Below are positions 1-10,000 of a stretch of 64,000 bases of DNA, in pieces. A program made the position numbers and the translations under genes. Below the pieces are notes generated by a model that was not told the DNA's origin, did not search any database, and saw nothing but the letters and a program-made list of their open reading frames with translations. Each line of letters opens with the position of its first letter. Within the stretch, counting starts at the first letter, position 1. Origin of the DNA: Saprospirales bacterium (GTDB lineage: Bacteria; Bacteroidota; Bacteroidia; Chitinophagales; Saprospiraceae); assembly GCA_016711045.1 (NCBI GenBank), contig JADJTT010000003.1:124001-188000 (forward strand). The letters run 5' to 3'.

Positions 1-1695
1 CACTTCCTCTTCCACCGGTATGTTGTCTCCGTACATGTTTTTAAGGTGGGATTTATACTTTTCCACCACATTTTTCGGGGCCACTTTCATGGAGGGGGTG
101 AGCGTTCGGTCATCCAACGAGAGCTCATCCCAGATGATGGTGGCCGACTTTATCTTGGCAAATTTTTGACCAATGCATTGATTGGCTATGTGCAAACACC
201 CCGTCAGGCACATGCCCAACTCGTCCAAACTTTTGGGACAGAAGCAGCCTTCTCCCGGCGTGAGCTCGTAATCCGGATTGGTCAATAATTTTTTATTGGG
301 AAAGATCAGGGCGGCTGGATATTCTTCGCCGCTCCCGGCCACGATTGCATACTGCACGTAATGACACTTGAATTCAATCTGCTTTTCCAGGTCGGTGGGG
401 ATCACTTTTTCGCCATTGGAGAGTTTAAAAATCCGGTCCTTCCGGGTGATCAGCTTCATCCCATTATCCGTAATGGCTCCTACGTCTCCGGTGCGATACC
501 ACCCATCTTCGGTAAAGGCATCTGCATTGGCTTCCTCGTTTTTGTAGTAGCTCACCATGACATTGGGGCCTTTCACCTGGATCTCCTCATCAGGCGCAAT
601 GCGGATTTGTACGCCCGGGATGGGTTTTCCTACCAGTCCGGGTTCTCTTTTCAAGGAGGGGTTCGTCAGGGTACAGCATGGCGCCGTCTCTGTCAGTCCC
701 CAGCCTTCGATCACGGAGATATTCCTTTTTTCAAATTCATCCGACAGCTTCTGAGGCAGGGGAGCTGCGGCGGTAAAGATGAATTTCAGGCCGCCGTTGA
801 AAAATATGTCTTCGGCTTCCTTGTTGCCGCGTGTTTTGTCGACAAGCGATTGGTATACTTTCGGCACGCTAAAAAAAACGGTCGGCTTCACCTTTTTCCA
901 ATTTTCGAAAATGGAATCCGGCTCCTTGCCGTAACTGCTTTCCAAGTGATAGGTAGCGCCGTTGTACAGGGCGGTAAACAGCTCAAAGATCCCGCCAAAA
1001 CTATGGTGCCAGGGCAAGTAAGCTAAAAACCGGTCCTGGTCGTTCAGTTCCCAGATTATATCCAGTGCCGCCTGCTGGGAGAGAATATTCCGGTGCGTCA
1101 ATTGCACACATTTGGGTATTCCCATAGTCCCGGAGGTATACATATTCAAACAGATGACATCGGGATCGATCGAATCGTCGAGTCCCATACCCTCGTCGGG
1201 AGTGTGTTGCAATAATTGTGCAAACGGGGTCAGGTTGGAAAAGCGGTCGTCCTGCACCGGGTCGAAGGAATAGATCCTTTTCAGGTCGTGGTTTTCGCTG
1301 AGGTTATCCAACTGGGTTTGCCCTTCCACCGCCAGGTAGGTAGCATCCGAATGGCGGATCAGCAACTCCGCTGTTTCTTTTTTAAAGTGGGCAAAAATGG
1401 GAACCGCGATGCCCCCGTACGCCATGATGGCCAATTGCAATTCCAGCATTTCCAGCCGGTTTCTCGAGAAAATAACCATTCTCTCCCCGCGCTGAAATCC
1501 GGTCTTTTGCAGGTTGCAGGCAATGGTATTTACCTGGCGATAAAACTCCGGCCAGGTGATTCCTGCGTATTCGCCATCCTGGTTTTTCTCCGAATACACG
1601 ACGCCCTGGCTAAATCGATCCACATTTCTGTGTAACAAGGACGCAATGTTCGGCACTATTTCTCCCAGATTAAACTCCGAATGCAATTCCTTCAT
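1..1695 (-). CDS. AMP-forming acyl-CoA ligase (partial, C-terminus beyond left edge)
   Basis: The frame is open from an ATG at 1695 to the window edge (565 codons) with no stop, so the C-terminal end is missing. The protein belongs to the ANL adenylating superfamily: the phosphate-binding signature YTSGTMGIPKCVQLTHRN lies near residue 215, PWHHSFGG follows, and the A5-type motif GWGLTETAP lies near residue 340. It would activate a carboxylic acid to its CoA thioester via an acyl-adenylate. It looks more like a long-chain fatty-acid CoA ligase than a classical benzoate-CoA ligase, but substrate cannot be read from sequence. It begins 10 bases after the bcrD stop and is the last visible gene of the bcr operon, so it may make the thioester that the reductase uses. 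Family certain, substrate unknown. Confidence 0.88.
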   Translation of the reverse strand, partial: MKELHSEFNLGEIVPNIASLLHRNVDRFSQGVVYSEKNQDGEYAGITWPEFYRQVNTIACNLQKTGFQRGERMVIFSRNRLEMLELQLAIMAYGGIAVPIFAHFKKETAELLIRHSDATYLAVEGQTQLDNLSENHDLKRIYSFDPVQDDRFSNLTPFAQLLQHTPDEGMGLDDSIDPDVICLNMYTSGTMGIPKCVQLTHRNILSQQAALDIIWELNDQDRFLAYLPWHHSFGGIFELFTALYNGATYHLESSYGKEPDSIFENWKKVKPTVFFSVPKVYQSLVDKTRGNKEAEDIFFNGGLKFIFTAAAPLPQKLSDEFEKRNISVIEGWGLTETAPCCTLTNPSLKREPGLVGKPIPGVQIRIAPDEEIQVKGPNVMVSYYKNEEANADAFTEDGWYRTGDVGAITDNGMKLITRKDRIFKLSNGEKVIPTDLEKQIEFKCHYVQYAIVAGSGEEYPAALIFPNKKLLTNPDYELTPGEGCFCPKSLDELGMCLTGCLHIANQCIGQKFAKIKSATIIWDELSLDDRTLTPSMKVAPKNVVEKYKSHLKNMYGDNIPVEEEV

Positions 1696-1705
1696 AGAGC
1701 ATTTT

Positions 1706-2563
1706 TTAAGCTACAAAGACGAATTGTTTTTCCTTTAATTTAAAATACCGGAACCCACCCCAAACAGCCGCTCCCAAGGCGCCCGAGTAGATGGCGTCGG
1801 GATGGGAGAGGAAGCTGTAATCCTTGCTACCGGATTCTTCGGCCAATTCCCTGATGGCCTGGATCATACCTACATTCATACCCATACCGCCTACCAGCAC
1901 AATAGGCGATTCCGCTTTCAGGGAACCCAGCAATTTGATCACCCGGTTGGCAATGGAAATGTTGATCCCTTTGACGATATTGGGGGTGGAAAGGCCTTTC
2001 GATACGAGGTTGATGACATCCGTTTCAGCCAATACGGCACAGATCCCGGACGGGACTTCCGGGCAATCGGCTTTCAGCGACATTTCCCCGACCTCTTCTA
2101 CGGCCAATCCCAGGTAGCGCGAAATGTTTTCGATAAACTGCCCCGAGCCCGAGGCACATTGTCCGGTCATTTTATAATCCATCACTTTCCCCCGGTGGTC
2201 GACCTTGATGGCCCGTACATAGAGCCCACCCATATCAACCACGGTTCTGGCTTCGGGAGCAAGGAAAATGCCGCCCCGCGAGTGGGCAGTCATGCTGTAG
2301 AAGTGCCCCGTTTTCTGTTCGACCATCTCTCCTTCCCCGGTCGATGCCAGATAGGCGATATCCTTTTCTTCCAGCTTGTTTTCCTCCAGCAACCGCCCGA
2401 TCATCTCCAACGCCACGTCTTTGGGGTTGCGCTTCCGGATCTTTTCGGTCCTTTTGTCCAGGACCTGGTGTATCCCGCCGGTAGGGTCGTAATGAAGCAA
2501 TACCCCTTTGGCATAGCTTCCCCCCATATCGATGCCCATGGTGTAGATCATCTTATCGTTCAT
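1706..2563 (-). CDS. bcrD: BcrD-like ATPase/activase subunit of class I benzoyl-CoA reductase
   Basis: 285 residues, the usual size of BcrD (about 280). The N-terminus has the ASKHA phosphate-1 motif GIDMGGSYAKG. The middle has VVDMGGLYVRAIKV and QCASGSGQFIENISRYLG, whose cysteine is the expected ligand of the [4Fe-4S] cluster shared between the activase subunits. A second cysteine lies in GICAVLAETDVINLV. Family members hydrolyse ATP to drive low-potential electrons into the catalytic BcrBC module. It follows the bcrA-like gene by 109 bases, a gap holding a palindrome, and precedes the acyl-CoA ligase. A generic 2-hydroxyacyl-CoA dehydratase activator is the alternative, but the paired A and D subunits next to B and C argue for the benzoyl-CoA reductase type. 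Confidence 0.82.
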   Translation of the reverse strand: MNDKMIYTMGIDMGGSYAKGVLLHYDPTGGIHQVLDKRTEKIRKRNPKDVALEMIGRLLEENKLEEKDIAYLASTGEGEMVEQKTGHFYSMTAHSRGGIFLAPEARTVVDMGGLYVRAIKVDHRGKVMDYKMTGQCASGSGQFIENISRYLGLAVEEVGEMSLKADCPEVPSGICAVLAETDVINLVSKGLSTPNIVKGINISIANRVIKLLGSLKAESPIVLVGGMGMNVGMIQAIRELAEESGSKDYSFLSHPDAIYSGALGAAVWGGFRYFKLKEKQFVFVA

Positions 2564-2577
2564 TGTTTTTTTTTTTT

Positions 2578-2642
2578 AGTGAAGGGTGAAGGGTGAAGAG
2601 TGAAAGGTGAAGAGGTTTCCCTTCACTCTTCACCCTTCACTC
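2578..2642. repeat. Imperfect palindrome built of GTGAAGG-type heptads
   Basis: The left arm is about five tandem 7-base words related to GTGAAGG, and the right arm is their reverse complement (CTTCACC words). It fills most of the gap between bcrA and bcrD and could form a long hairpin in the mRNA. Similar words recur at 23255, 43831 and 44940. Confidence 0.75.
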
Positions 2643-2672
2643 AATATTTTAAATGCATGTATCCAAGTTTAA

Positions 2673-4076
2673 TCAATTTATCGCTTTTGCTTTAGCTGGA
2701 AGATCCACTTTGATATTCCGCCGGGCAAACATGGCGCCGCCCAGGGCGCCCATGAAGATGGAATCGGTGTGGATATTCATGGTCACATCCCCGTAGGAAT
2801 CTTTGACCATTTCCGTGACATACTTCAGTACGGCCTGATTTCTAGCCACCCCTCCGGTGAAGGTAAATTCATTGCGGACACCACCGGAGCGAGCAATCAG
2901 GGACATGGACCGTTGCACAATGGCCTTGTGCAGCCCGGCCAGGATATTGGGTCGTTTTTCGCCATTATTCAACAGTTCGCGCACTTCAGCCCCGGCAAAC
3001 ACCGTGCAGGTTGAACAGATATCCGTTTCCTTATCGGCTTCCATGGCTTCAGGGCCCAGTTCGTTGATGGAAATGCCGAATTCATCGGCGATGTAACCCA
3101 GGTATCGGCCACAGCCTGCGGCACACCGGTCGTTCATATGGAAACTGGTGACCAGCCCGTGGCTGTCGACCTGTATGGCTTTGGTGTCCTGGCCGCCAAT
3201 GTCCAGCACTGTACGGGTGTTTGGAAAAACGGCATGTGCCCCGAAAGCATGGCAGAGGATCTCCGATTTGATGCAATCTTCCGGAAACGGGAGGAGGGCC
3301 CTTCCATAGCCGGTCCCCACCATGTTGACGATATGGATCTCTTCCCCGGCGATCTGATCGATGTGCCCGCGCAGGGAAGATTCCAGGCTTTTGAAGTTGT
3401 TCTTTACCGCGTTTAACTCGGAAAAATACCAGTCCTCCTTGTCTTCCTGCATATCGGCCAGCCCCTGGTACTTTACTTCCAGCACGCGCATCGATTCATC
3501 GACCAGTTCCTTGAAGTTAAACTGAAGCATCTGGTTTTCCACAGGCGTGATACTCTTGTCGAAAGCCAGCATCAAGGGCTCGAAATATTTCCGGTCCACT
3601 TTTTCGACCTCCTGGTTGTAGCGCTCGTTGATAATGTCGCGGAAAAACTGGTTTCTGGACCCCAGGTCTTCCTCGAGGAATTCATGCCTGATCTGCGGCC
3701 CGATGATATTGAGAATGTCGTTGAGCCGGTCGGCAATTTCATCCTTGTTGTCGTAGGCAAAGCCATCGACGGTCTCCCGGAGGGTCTTTTTGAGGAGGTC
3801 CATTCTGCGCTCAAATTGGCGATATTGGAATACAGAGCGGATATCCGCCATGTATTTCATAAACTCGGGGTATTCCGCGATCTCATTTTTCAGCTGTTGA
3901 GTCAGCAGGGAAAACCGGGCATCGTATTCCGCTTCTTCCCGGGCAATGTCGGCCGCCACTTTATAATTGGCCCGGGTGTTGGTGATACCCCGCCCTATTA
4001 TTTCATCCTTTTCGTTGATGATGACGGCTTTGGAAGTCGTGGAGCCCAGATCGATACCTAGATAATATTTACTCAT
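2673..4076 (-). CDS. bcrA: BcrA-like ATPase/activase subunit of class I benzoyl-CoA reductase
   Basis: 467 residues. The protein starts with YYLGIDLGSTTSKAVI, the ASKHA nucleotide-binding motif. A family-typical insertion of roughly 200 residues follows, predicted helical and rich in charged residues. The second half carries VLDIGGQDTKAIQV, the cluster ligand region RCAAGCGRYLG, ICSTCTVFAGAEV and TGGVARN. The long insertion separates BcrA from the shorter BcrD and from HgdC-type activators. With BcrD it would form the heterodimeric ATPase that clamps one [4Fe-4S] cluster and energises electrons from ferredoxin. No ferredoxin or ferredoxin reductase gene lies in the visible operon. It is separated from bcrB by 137 bases holding two hairpins. 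Confidence 0.85.
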   Translation of the reverse strand: MSKYYLGIDLGSTTSKAVIINEKDEIIGRGITNTRANYKVAADIAREEAEYDARFSLLTQQLKNEIAEYPEFMKYMADIRSVFQYRQFERRMDLLKKTLRETVDGFAYDNKDEIADRLNDILNIIGPQIRHEFLEEDLGSRNQFFRDIINERYNQEVEKVDRKYFEPLMLAFDKSITPVENQMLQFNFKELVDESMRVLEVKYQGLADMQEDKEDWYFSELNAVKNNFKSLESSLRGHIDQIAGEEIHIVNMVGTGYGRALLPFPEDCIKSEILCHAFGAHAVFPNTRTVLDIGGQDTKAIQVDSHGLVTSFHMNDRCAAGCGRYLGYIADEFGISINELGPEAMEADKETDICSTCTVFAGAEVRELLNNGEKRPNILAGLHKAIVQRSMSLIARSGGVRNEFTFTGGVARNQAVLKYVTEMVKDSYGDVTMNIHTDSIFMGALGGAMFARRNIKVDLPAKAKAIN

Positions 4077-4114
4077 AACGTTTCACTATTGGGAATTCAG
4101 GAATATTAATCAAG

Positions 4115-4182
4115 CAAATTTCGCCGCCTCAGGCGGCGAAATTTGTTTATAGACACTGCGGTCGGCGGCCGCAGTGTCTATA
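4115..4182. repeat. Two consecutive perfect hairpins between bcrB and bcrA
   Basis: The first hairpin has 14-base arms at 4115-4128 and 4132-4145 with loop TCA. The second has 14-base arms at 4148-4161 and 4169-4182 with a 7-base loop. No long T run follows on the minus strand, so an RNA-stability or processing role inside the operon is as likely as termination. Confidence 0.8.
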
Positions 4183-4213
4183 AATTTATTATGGCAGAGA
4201 ACAGCCTTCATAC

Positions 4214-5506
4214 CTATACCACCTCTTCCGTTGCCGTGATAATTTTCCGTTGCTCGAGCATCTGGAAGAAGGATTCCAACCTGTTTTTGATGTTCGAGTA
4301 GGAGAAATACCTCGGGTCGACGAGATCCGATTCAATAAAACCGACGGGTATTTCGAGCCGGTCTTCGATCTCCCGCATCATGCCCAGTTGCCCGGCGGAA
4401 AATGAATTGCAGCTTTTGATGGAGTTGGTCACATACCCGTCTGCATGGTAGTCCTGAATACATTTGGACAGGAGGTCGATCCGCTGCGGGATATTGAGAT
4501 TGGTATAGCAATTCATGCAATATTCCGCCAGGGATTCCAGGGGCCTTTCGGGATCATGCCGCCATCCCATGTCGTATACGCCCCCCACCTTGGTATAGGA
4601 GGACGCAACGATCACGGCCCCCATATCGTAGAATATTTTCCAGAATTCGCGGAAGCTGGTCCAGTTGGGAGGACCTTCGACTACCAGCCGGTATTTTTCC
4701 TCTTTCATTTCGCCTTCCGGAGTAATGGGTCCCAGGCCCAGATCTATCCGTTCCTGGATCTCACTATACAGCTCCTTGTAGTAATCGACCGCTTCCTGGG
4801 TGCCCCTAAAGCCGATATTGATGGGACCGATGTAGTACACCCCGGCAAAATAGGCGTCGATGGGCGAAGGTCTGTGCTTGGTGGTTTCGAAGATCTTGGT
4901 GATCCAATCCTGGGCTTCTTTGGCGAGTTTTAGGTGTTTTTTCAGTTTCTCTTCGTCAAACTTCACGCCCGAGATCTTTTCCATTTTGGGGATCGCTTCT
5001 TCCCGGAGTTGCTTGACCATGTATTCGGTCATTTCGGGCCGTATTTCCCCGTTTTCCTGGTAGGGGGTATGCAACATGATAACCTCTGCATTGGGGTACT
5101 CCCGCTTGAGGGTCTCAAACCATTTCATGAAGGTAAAACAGCCGGTATAGCTCAGCAACAGGATATCCGGTTCGGGGATCTTCTGACCGGTTGGGCCGAT
5201 ATTCCCTTTCAACATCATCCCCACATCGCACTTGACGTAGGTGCATACGTCTTCCGAATGGGCGTTCTTTTCGGCTTCTTTGATATAGGCCCCCGATTTT
5301 TTGCGCATCGCGCTCTGCAAGGCATTGATCTCGGGATATACAGGCAGCATATCGAACGTGCGGATCAACTCGGAAAGGTTGCCCGGAACGAAGGTATAGC
5401 AGACCTTTTTTCCCGTTTCTTTAGCCTTTTCCAATTCATCAAAAAGGCCGTTTATCATCTCCTTCTGGAGAATCATGCTTTTTTCCTTTTGTGCTTCTTG
5501 TGGCAT
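4214..5506 (-). CDS. bcrB: BcrB-like catalytic subunit of class I benzoyl-CoA reductase
   Basis: 430 residues, matching the size of BcrB (about 435). The 2-hydroxyacyl-CoA dehydratase/HgdB fold is evident. Cysteines include C36, the pair in DVCTYVKCDVGMM near residues 87-92, and one in SIKSCNSFSAGQLGMMREIE. The stretches EGPPNWTSFREFW, ASSYTKVGGVYD and DLVDPRYFSYSNIKNRLES agree closely with what I recall of Thauera-type BcrB, much more than with dehydratase subunits. With BcrC it would bind the aromatic acyl-CoA and a second set of [4Fe-4S] clusters for ring dearomatisation. It lies 33 bases downstream of bcrC. The exact substrate (benzoyl-, methyl- or hydroxybenzoyl-CoA, or something else) is not determined. 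Confidence 0.87.
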   Translation of the reverse strand: MPQEAQKEKSMILQKEMINGLFDELEKAKETGKKVCYTFVPGNLSELIRTFDMLPVYPEINALQSAMRKKSGAYIKEAEKNAHSEDVCTYVKCDVGMMLKGNIGPTGQKIPEPDILLLSYTGCFTFMKWFETLKREYPNAEVIMLHTPYQENGEIRPEMTEYMVKQLREEAIPKMEKISGVKFDEEKLKKHLKLAKEAQDWITKIFETTKHRPSPIDAYFAGVYYIGPINIGFRGTQEAVDYYKELYSEIQERIDLGLGPITPEGEMKEEKYRLVVEGPPNWTSFREFWKIFYDMGAVIVASSYTKVGGVYDMGWRHDPERPLESLAEYCMNCYTNLNIPQRIDLLSKCIQDYHADGYVTNSIKSCNSFSAGQLGMMREIEDRLEIPVGFIESDLVDPRYFSYSNIKNRLESFFQMLEQRKIITATEEVV

Positions 5507-5539
5507 ATTGCTTAAATTTCAAAGGATTGATCTAATGGT

Positions 5540-6721
5540 TCAAATCACGATGGGCTCCTCGTCCCATAGTTTTATAGAATCGGAGAAAGCGCCGACCTGC
5601 TCCTTGATCACTTTAAACTGGTTGATGTTCTCGCTGAATTGGAAAGCCATGTAGCGGATACCCATTCTGTCGAATGCATTTTGAAAAATAGGCGCATCCA
5701 ACAAGCTCGGGTCGCAGAAACTGGCAGAGGCGAATATGACTCCATCGGCCCCCCTGTCCTTTACGATCTTCGCCAGGCGAAGTTCTTTTGGGTCGTGTAC
5801 GTCATAAATAGAAGAAGAATACTGGCTTTGCCGGATATAGGCACTGGCGATGGCTTCCAGTGGATTGTCCGTGTCGGGATCAACAGGGCCCATGATCATC
5901 CGGGAACCCAGCATATAATCATCGTCTACCACATAGCATCCGGCCTCTTCGATGGCCCGGATCAATCCGATGGAGGGTTGCTCGCAAAAAGCGCCGGAGA
6001 TCACCACTTTGATCTTATCCTGTGGTTTTCCGATATCTTGTTGGATGTGGGCACAAACCTGTTTCAGGATGTCGTTGTGCTCCTCCACCGGGATCACGGT
6101 GCCGGCGCGAATCACATGGTAGACATCCTCGATGCTCAGGCGCCAGGGAAATTCCTGGCGGATGTGGTAGATCAACTCGATCAACTCCCGGTTCTTATTG
6201 TACAAGCCGATAGAATGGTTCAGGGCGTCTGTGGTCACTTCCACCCCGTTCAGGTCTTTGATGTACTTGAGTACGTGCGCCATCTCCTGTTGATAGTACA
6301 CCCCTCCGATCTCCGGCAGGAAGTTTTGCGGAAAATCCATGTACTTCACAAACTTGCCGATCTTTTGCTGCTTGAATATGCCGGAGAGGTTCCGGATCAC
6401 ATCACATATGGAGGGGAAAATGTATCCGTCAAAATGGGCGGTATGCTTGTCGAGCACGAGCTCCATAATGCTTCGGGGAATCCGGCAAATGTAAGACTGG
6501 TAATAGGCATCTCCCTTGATGACCTGCTTCCGGTCGCCTCCCCCGAAAATACCTACCGGCAGGGCGCCGGCGGCATGGATGATCTCCCGGGGAAAGTAGA
6601 TGGGCATATACCCGACCACTACCCTGCCCTCTTTTTCGGCTTTCCATTCCTTCGCCCGGGTAAAATGGAGGTCAAACGCCTGTGTGCTACATTCCGCGAT
6701 CAGTTCACGTATTGCTTTCAT
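5540..6721 (-). CDS. bcrC: BcrC-like catalytic subunit of class I benzoyl-CoA reductase
   Basis: About 393 residues from the ATG at 6721; an in-frame GTG two codons upstream is the other possible start. It is a HgdB-family protein with cysteines in YYQSYICRIPRS (near 79), FPSICDVIRNLSG (near 106), SGAFCEQPS (near 246) and SASFCDPSLLD (near 336). The first two blocks are diagnostic of BcrC/BadD-type subunits. It is the first gene of the minus-strand operon, in the order C-B-A-D seen in Thauera benzoyl-CoA reductase operons. The reaction of the family is two-electron dearomatisation of an aryl-CoA to a cyclic dienoyl-CoA coupled to ATP hydrolysis. No dienoyl-CoA hydratase or later ring-cleavage gene is visible in this window. 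Confidence 0.86.
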   Translation of the reverse strand: MKAIRELIAECSTQAFDLHFTRAKEWKAEKEGRVVVGYMPIYFPREIIHAAGALPVGIFGGGDRKQVIKGDAYYQSYICRIPRSIMELVLDKHTAHFDGYIFPSICDVIRNLSGIFKQQKIGKFVKYMDFPQNFLPEIGGVYYQQEMAHVLKYIKDLNGVEVTTDALNHSIGLYNKNRELIELIYHIRQEFPWRLSIEDVYHVIRAGTVIPVEEHNDILKQVCAHIQQDIGKPQDKIKVVISGAFCEQPSIGLIRAIEEAGCYVVDDDYMLGSRMIMGPVDPDTDNPLEAIASAYIRQSQYSSSIYDVHDPKELRLAKIVKDRGADGVIFASASFCDPSLLDAPIFQNAFDRMGIRYMAFQFSENINQFKVIKEQVGAFSDSIKLWDEEPIVI

Positions 6722-6968
6722 TGTCACCTATTTAAATTAACAAACAAAGGTCCCCTCAATCGTCAAGGCGACGTGTTGCGTTAAAGTAGATAATAGGACC
6801 TGACTATCTTTTTACGAATTTTATTACGGTCGGCCTAAAATCTTTAATAGATGACACTAGCGTTTTGTTGCTTTATGAAACTTTGCCCAATTATTGGCTA
6901 ATTTATCCAAATTTTTTTAAATGGAAGTTTATTTTTTTTCAATAAAGAAAAGCCTTAACGGTTTATGC
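6722..6968. other. Intergenic region upstream of the bcr operon
   Basis: About 250 AT-rich bases that should hold the minus-strand promoter of bcrC. I could not find a convincing TTG / TAnnTTTG pair or an inverted-repeat operator here, and there is no open frame of note. Confidence 0.5.
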
Positions 6969-7000
6969 AAAAAAAAGAGCCCCTGGAAACCAGGAGCTCT
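6968..7000 (-). terminator. Rho-independent terminator of the M36 protease gene
   Basis: On the minus strand an 11-base stem (arms 6990-7000 and 6976-6986, one G-T type mismatch allowed, loop of three) is followed by a run of eight T residues. It sits 34 bases after the stop of the protease gene. Confidence 0.8.
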
Positions 7001-7033
7001 TCGCTTAACTTTTTAAGGATCAAAGCACTAAAC

Positions 7034-10000
7034 TTACCTGACTAACACATATTTTTTCACCGCTCCCTGTCCATTTATATGTAACTGCACAAAGTAGGTG
7101 CCGGAGGCCAGCTCCGGCAGATTGACTTCTTCCTGTAAGCTGGCGGTTTGCGACCGAAACAGTTGATACACTTCCTGCCCGAGAACATTCACGACCGACA
7201 CATTCAGGTCAGCAGCGCGATCCAGGCTGATGGTCAGCATAAATTGCCCGTTGCCGATCGTGGGATATAGGTTGAAGGCGGTTAAGCCATCGATATCCGC
7301 AACGCCGGAGTTGAGGATCGTGATCGTCTCGGTATAGGTCGACTCGCAGTTGCCGTTGCTCACCGTCAGCACTACTTCGTAATCGCCATCTTCCAGATAG
7401 AAGTGGGCGGGATTCTGGTCGGTGGAGGTGTTGCCATCCCCAAAGTCCCAGAACCAGCTCGTAGCGCCAACGGATACATCCAGAAAAGTCAGCTGAGCAC
7501 CGCCCTGCAGATAGTCATACCCGGCTGTTGGCGCCGCTAATGGCTCCACAGTCACAGGCACTTGCTCGCTGAAACAGGACAACTCGCGGACCTGCCAGTT
7601 GTAGAGATAGTAGTAATAGCCCTGCGGGTTGGTCGTCGCGTTGGAACTGGTTATAGTCACAATGCCCGGCAATTCGTAGGGATATTGGGCGCCGTTGTTG
7701 TTGCGGTAAAGGTTGACGCCGGTACCGCCTATCTGATACATGCCCGGCTCCGGAATTTCCAGGTTGAGAGCCACCGTGCTGATTCCATAGGGCATAAATA
7801 CCGTCACGGCATCGAGCTGGTTGCCATTCATGTCGAACAGTTCAATCAGCCTTTCGCCGTCATCCCCGGCGTCGACCCACACCGAATCCAGGATAAAAGG
7901 CACAAAAGCTTCAAACTGGAGTAGGCCCGTAAAACCGGTGTTGTGATAACTTCCGCCGCCGAAGAAACTATTGGGCGGCCCTACCTGTTGCAACGGCTTT
8001 TTATCTTCCGATTCGACCATATAGGTAGTCGGCCCGGAGATGGGCGGAGTTACAAATTCAATGCCGGAAAAGAGGAGTTTGCCATTGCTGTACCAGTTGA
8101 CCACATAGCCGTTGTCCTGGGCGGTCAGGATCGCCGGACTGCCTTCACAAGAGGTAATATTGTCGATCACCGGGTAGTCGATAAAGTCGACCGTCACGGT
8201 TTGCGTCACGGTGTCAGCGCCCAGGGTGTTGGTGACGATCAGGGATACGTCGTAGCTGCCTTCGGCGTCATAGGTATGCGAAGGATTGATTTCCTCGCTG
8301 GTATAGCCATCGCCAAAATCCCAGAGGTAGTATTGGGGAATATCGGTCGATTGGTCTTCAAATTTGAACAAACCTGCACATTCATTGGAGAATGCCACGA
8401 TGAAGCCTGCATTGGGCGGAAAATCGGGCACCAGACATATATTCGGTACGTCAAATGCCTCCACCTGGTCGGTACGGCTATCCGCAGAGCCTTGGGATGC
8501 GCTAACCCCGAGTCCACGATTGGCAAAAGCTTCCCAGATCAAACACTGGTTAGCGCCGTCATAAAGTTGTTGGTCGGCGAGGAGTATTGCATCGCGGCCA
8601 TCCACAAAGCCGGGACCGCAAGGCTGTAGTTTCATCCCTTCCATGACCAGTTGCAGCGCCATGTTGTTGCCGCCTGTGCCGTTGTAGATATCTGGATCAA
8701 AGCCATATTGGTCGATGAGGGCCCAGGTCATATCCCACAACATCGTGCACCAGACGAAGCCCACGCCGTGGGGCTGAGAAATATTTTGCTCGTCGTTGCT
8801 TGCCGCATAGGTGTAGGGGTTTACCGACATATCGGTAGAGTACGGAGCCGGACGGATCCCCGGTCCATCGACAGGTTCGAAGACTGCGAAAGTACCTATC
8901 CCGCGCACATCCTCCCCCTGGTCTCCTTCTTCAAGGGTCATCATGAGGGAGAAATAATCGCTCCAGCCTTCGCCCATTTGTTCGCTATTGCTTAAACAGC
9001 TTCCGGTATTAGGCCCGCCCGTCAGGCGGTTCGAAATACCGTGCGCGTACTCGTGTGCGATGACGCCATTGTCGAAGTCGCCGTCACGCACCCCGATCTC
9101 ATTGCCAAAGCCCAAAAGAGAGGCGGTAACGCCATTTGCCAGTTCCACTTTGATTACTTGACAATCAGCTTTGCTGATCATGATGGAGGGAATCGTAATA
9201 GAAGGACCATTTCCTGGCATGGCGATAGGTGGGTTGTCGTCGTTATTGCATACGATCACCGCCACGGCGCCGGCATTTTGCGCATTCTGTATTTTGGCGA
9301 TGAACGTGCAGAGGCCACGGTCGACCATGGCAATCTTGCCGCTCAATTCCGCGCCGTTTACCAGGGTATTGCACCCTAAAGAAGGGGTCCCGCCCCCATC
9401 ATTTACTAAAACCACCTCGGCAGTGATCGGCACATCGGTCGGCAGGCCGGGGCCAAATATGGCTTCCTTGCCGAGGTAGCCGCCCTGAATACCGGCGGGT
9501 GATTCGATGGTCAGCAGTTCAAGTGTTTCTGAGGCCGGACTACCAAACCACAGGTACATCTGCATGCGGCCATTGCCCCCATCAGAAGGCGTGAAAAAGT
9601 TGGCGTTGTTAGTACCGCCCCCATCCTGGGCTTCGGCCCGGACGTAGTCGTCACCTGTGCCTCCATTTCCATAGTTATTGAACTGGAAGTTGCCCGCCGG
9701 CTCGTCGAAGCCGTATTGATAGGTCACATCGTGCATGAGGTTGTTCCAGTAAAAGAGATTGGTCACGGCTGCAGCGCCGTACGTATCCGGGGTGGCATTG
9801 AGGTCGAGCGGAAAATCGAAGAGGAGGTCTGGTCCACCATCGGGTTCATCCCCTGACGACTGGTTGTTATCGAGCGTATCGAGGTAGGCGTGTACGTTGT
9901 TGCCGAAGGTAATGGTGGTATCGGCGCCCACTACGCCATCGAAGTCATGCCAGCCATAGGGAGATGCGAGGGCATTGGCAGGGTCGGTCACCAGTTCGCG

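Noticed and set aside
46..1635. Several plus-strand open frames opposite the acyl-CoA ligase
   Set aside because: They lack family motifs and lie antisense to a continuous, motif-bearing minus-strand frame.
1706..6721. 2-hydroxyacyl-CoA dehydratase with activator
   Set aside because: Such systems have one activator gene; here two unlike activases (one with the BcrA insertion) and BcrB/BcrC signatures in C-B-A-D order favour benzoyl-CoA reductase. Kept as the main alternative.
5639..6784. Long (381-codon) plus-strand open frame opposite bcrC
   Set aside because: Its composition and lack of motifs mark it as an antisense shadow of the clearly conserved bcrC.
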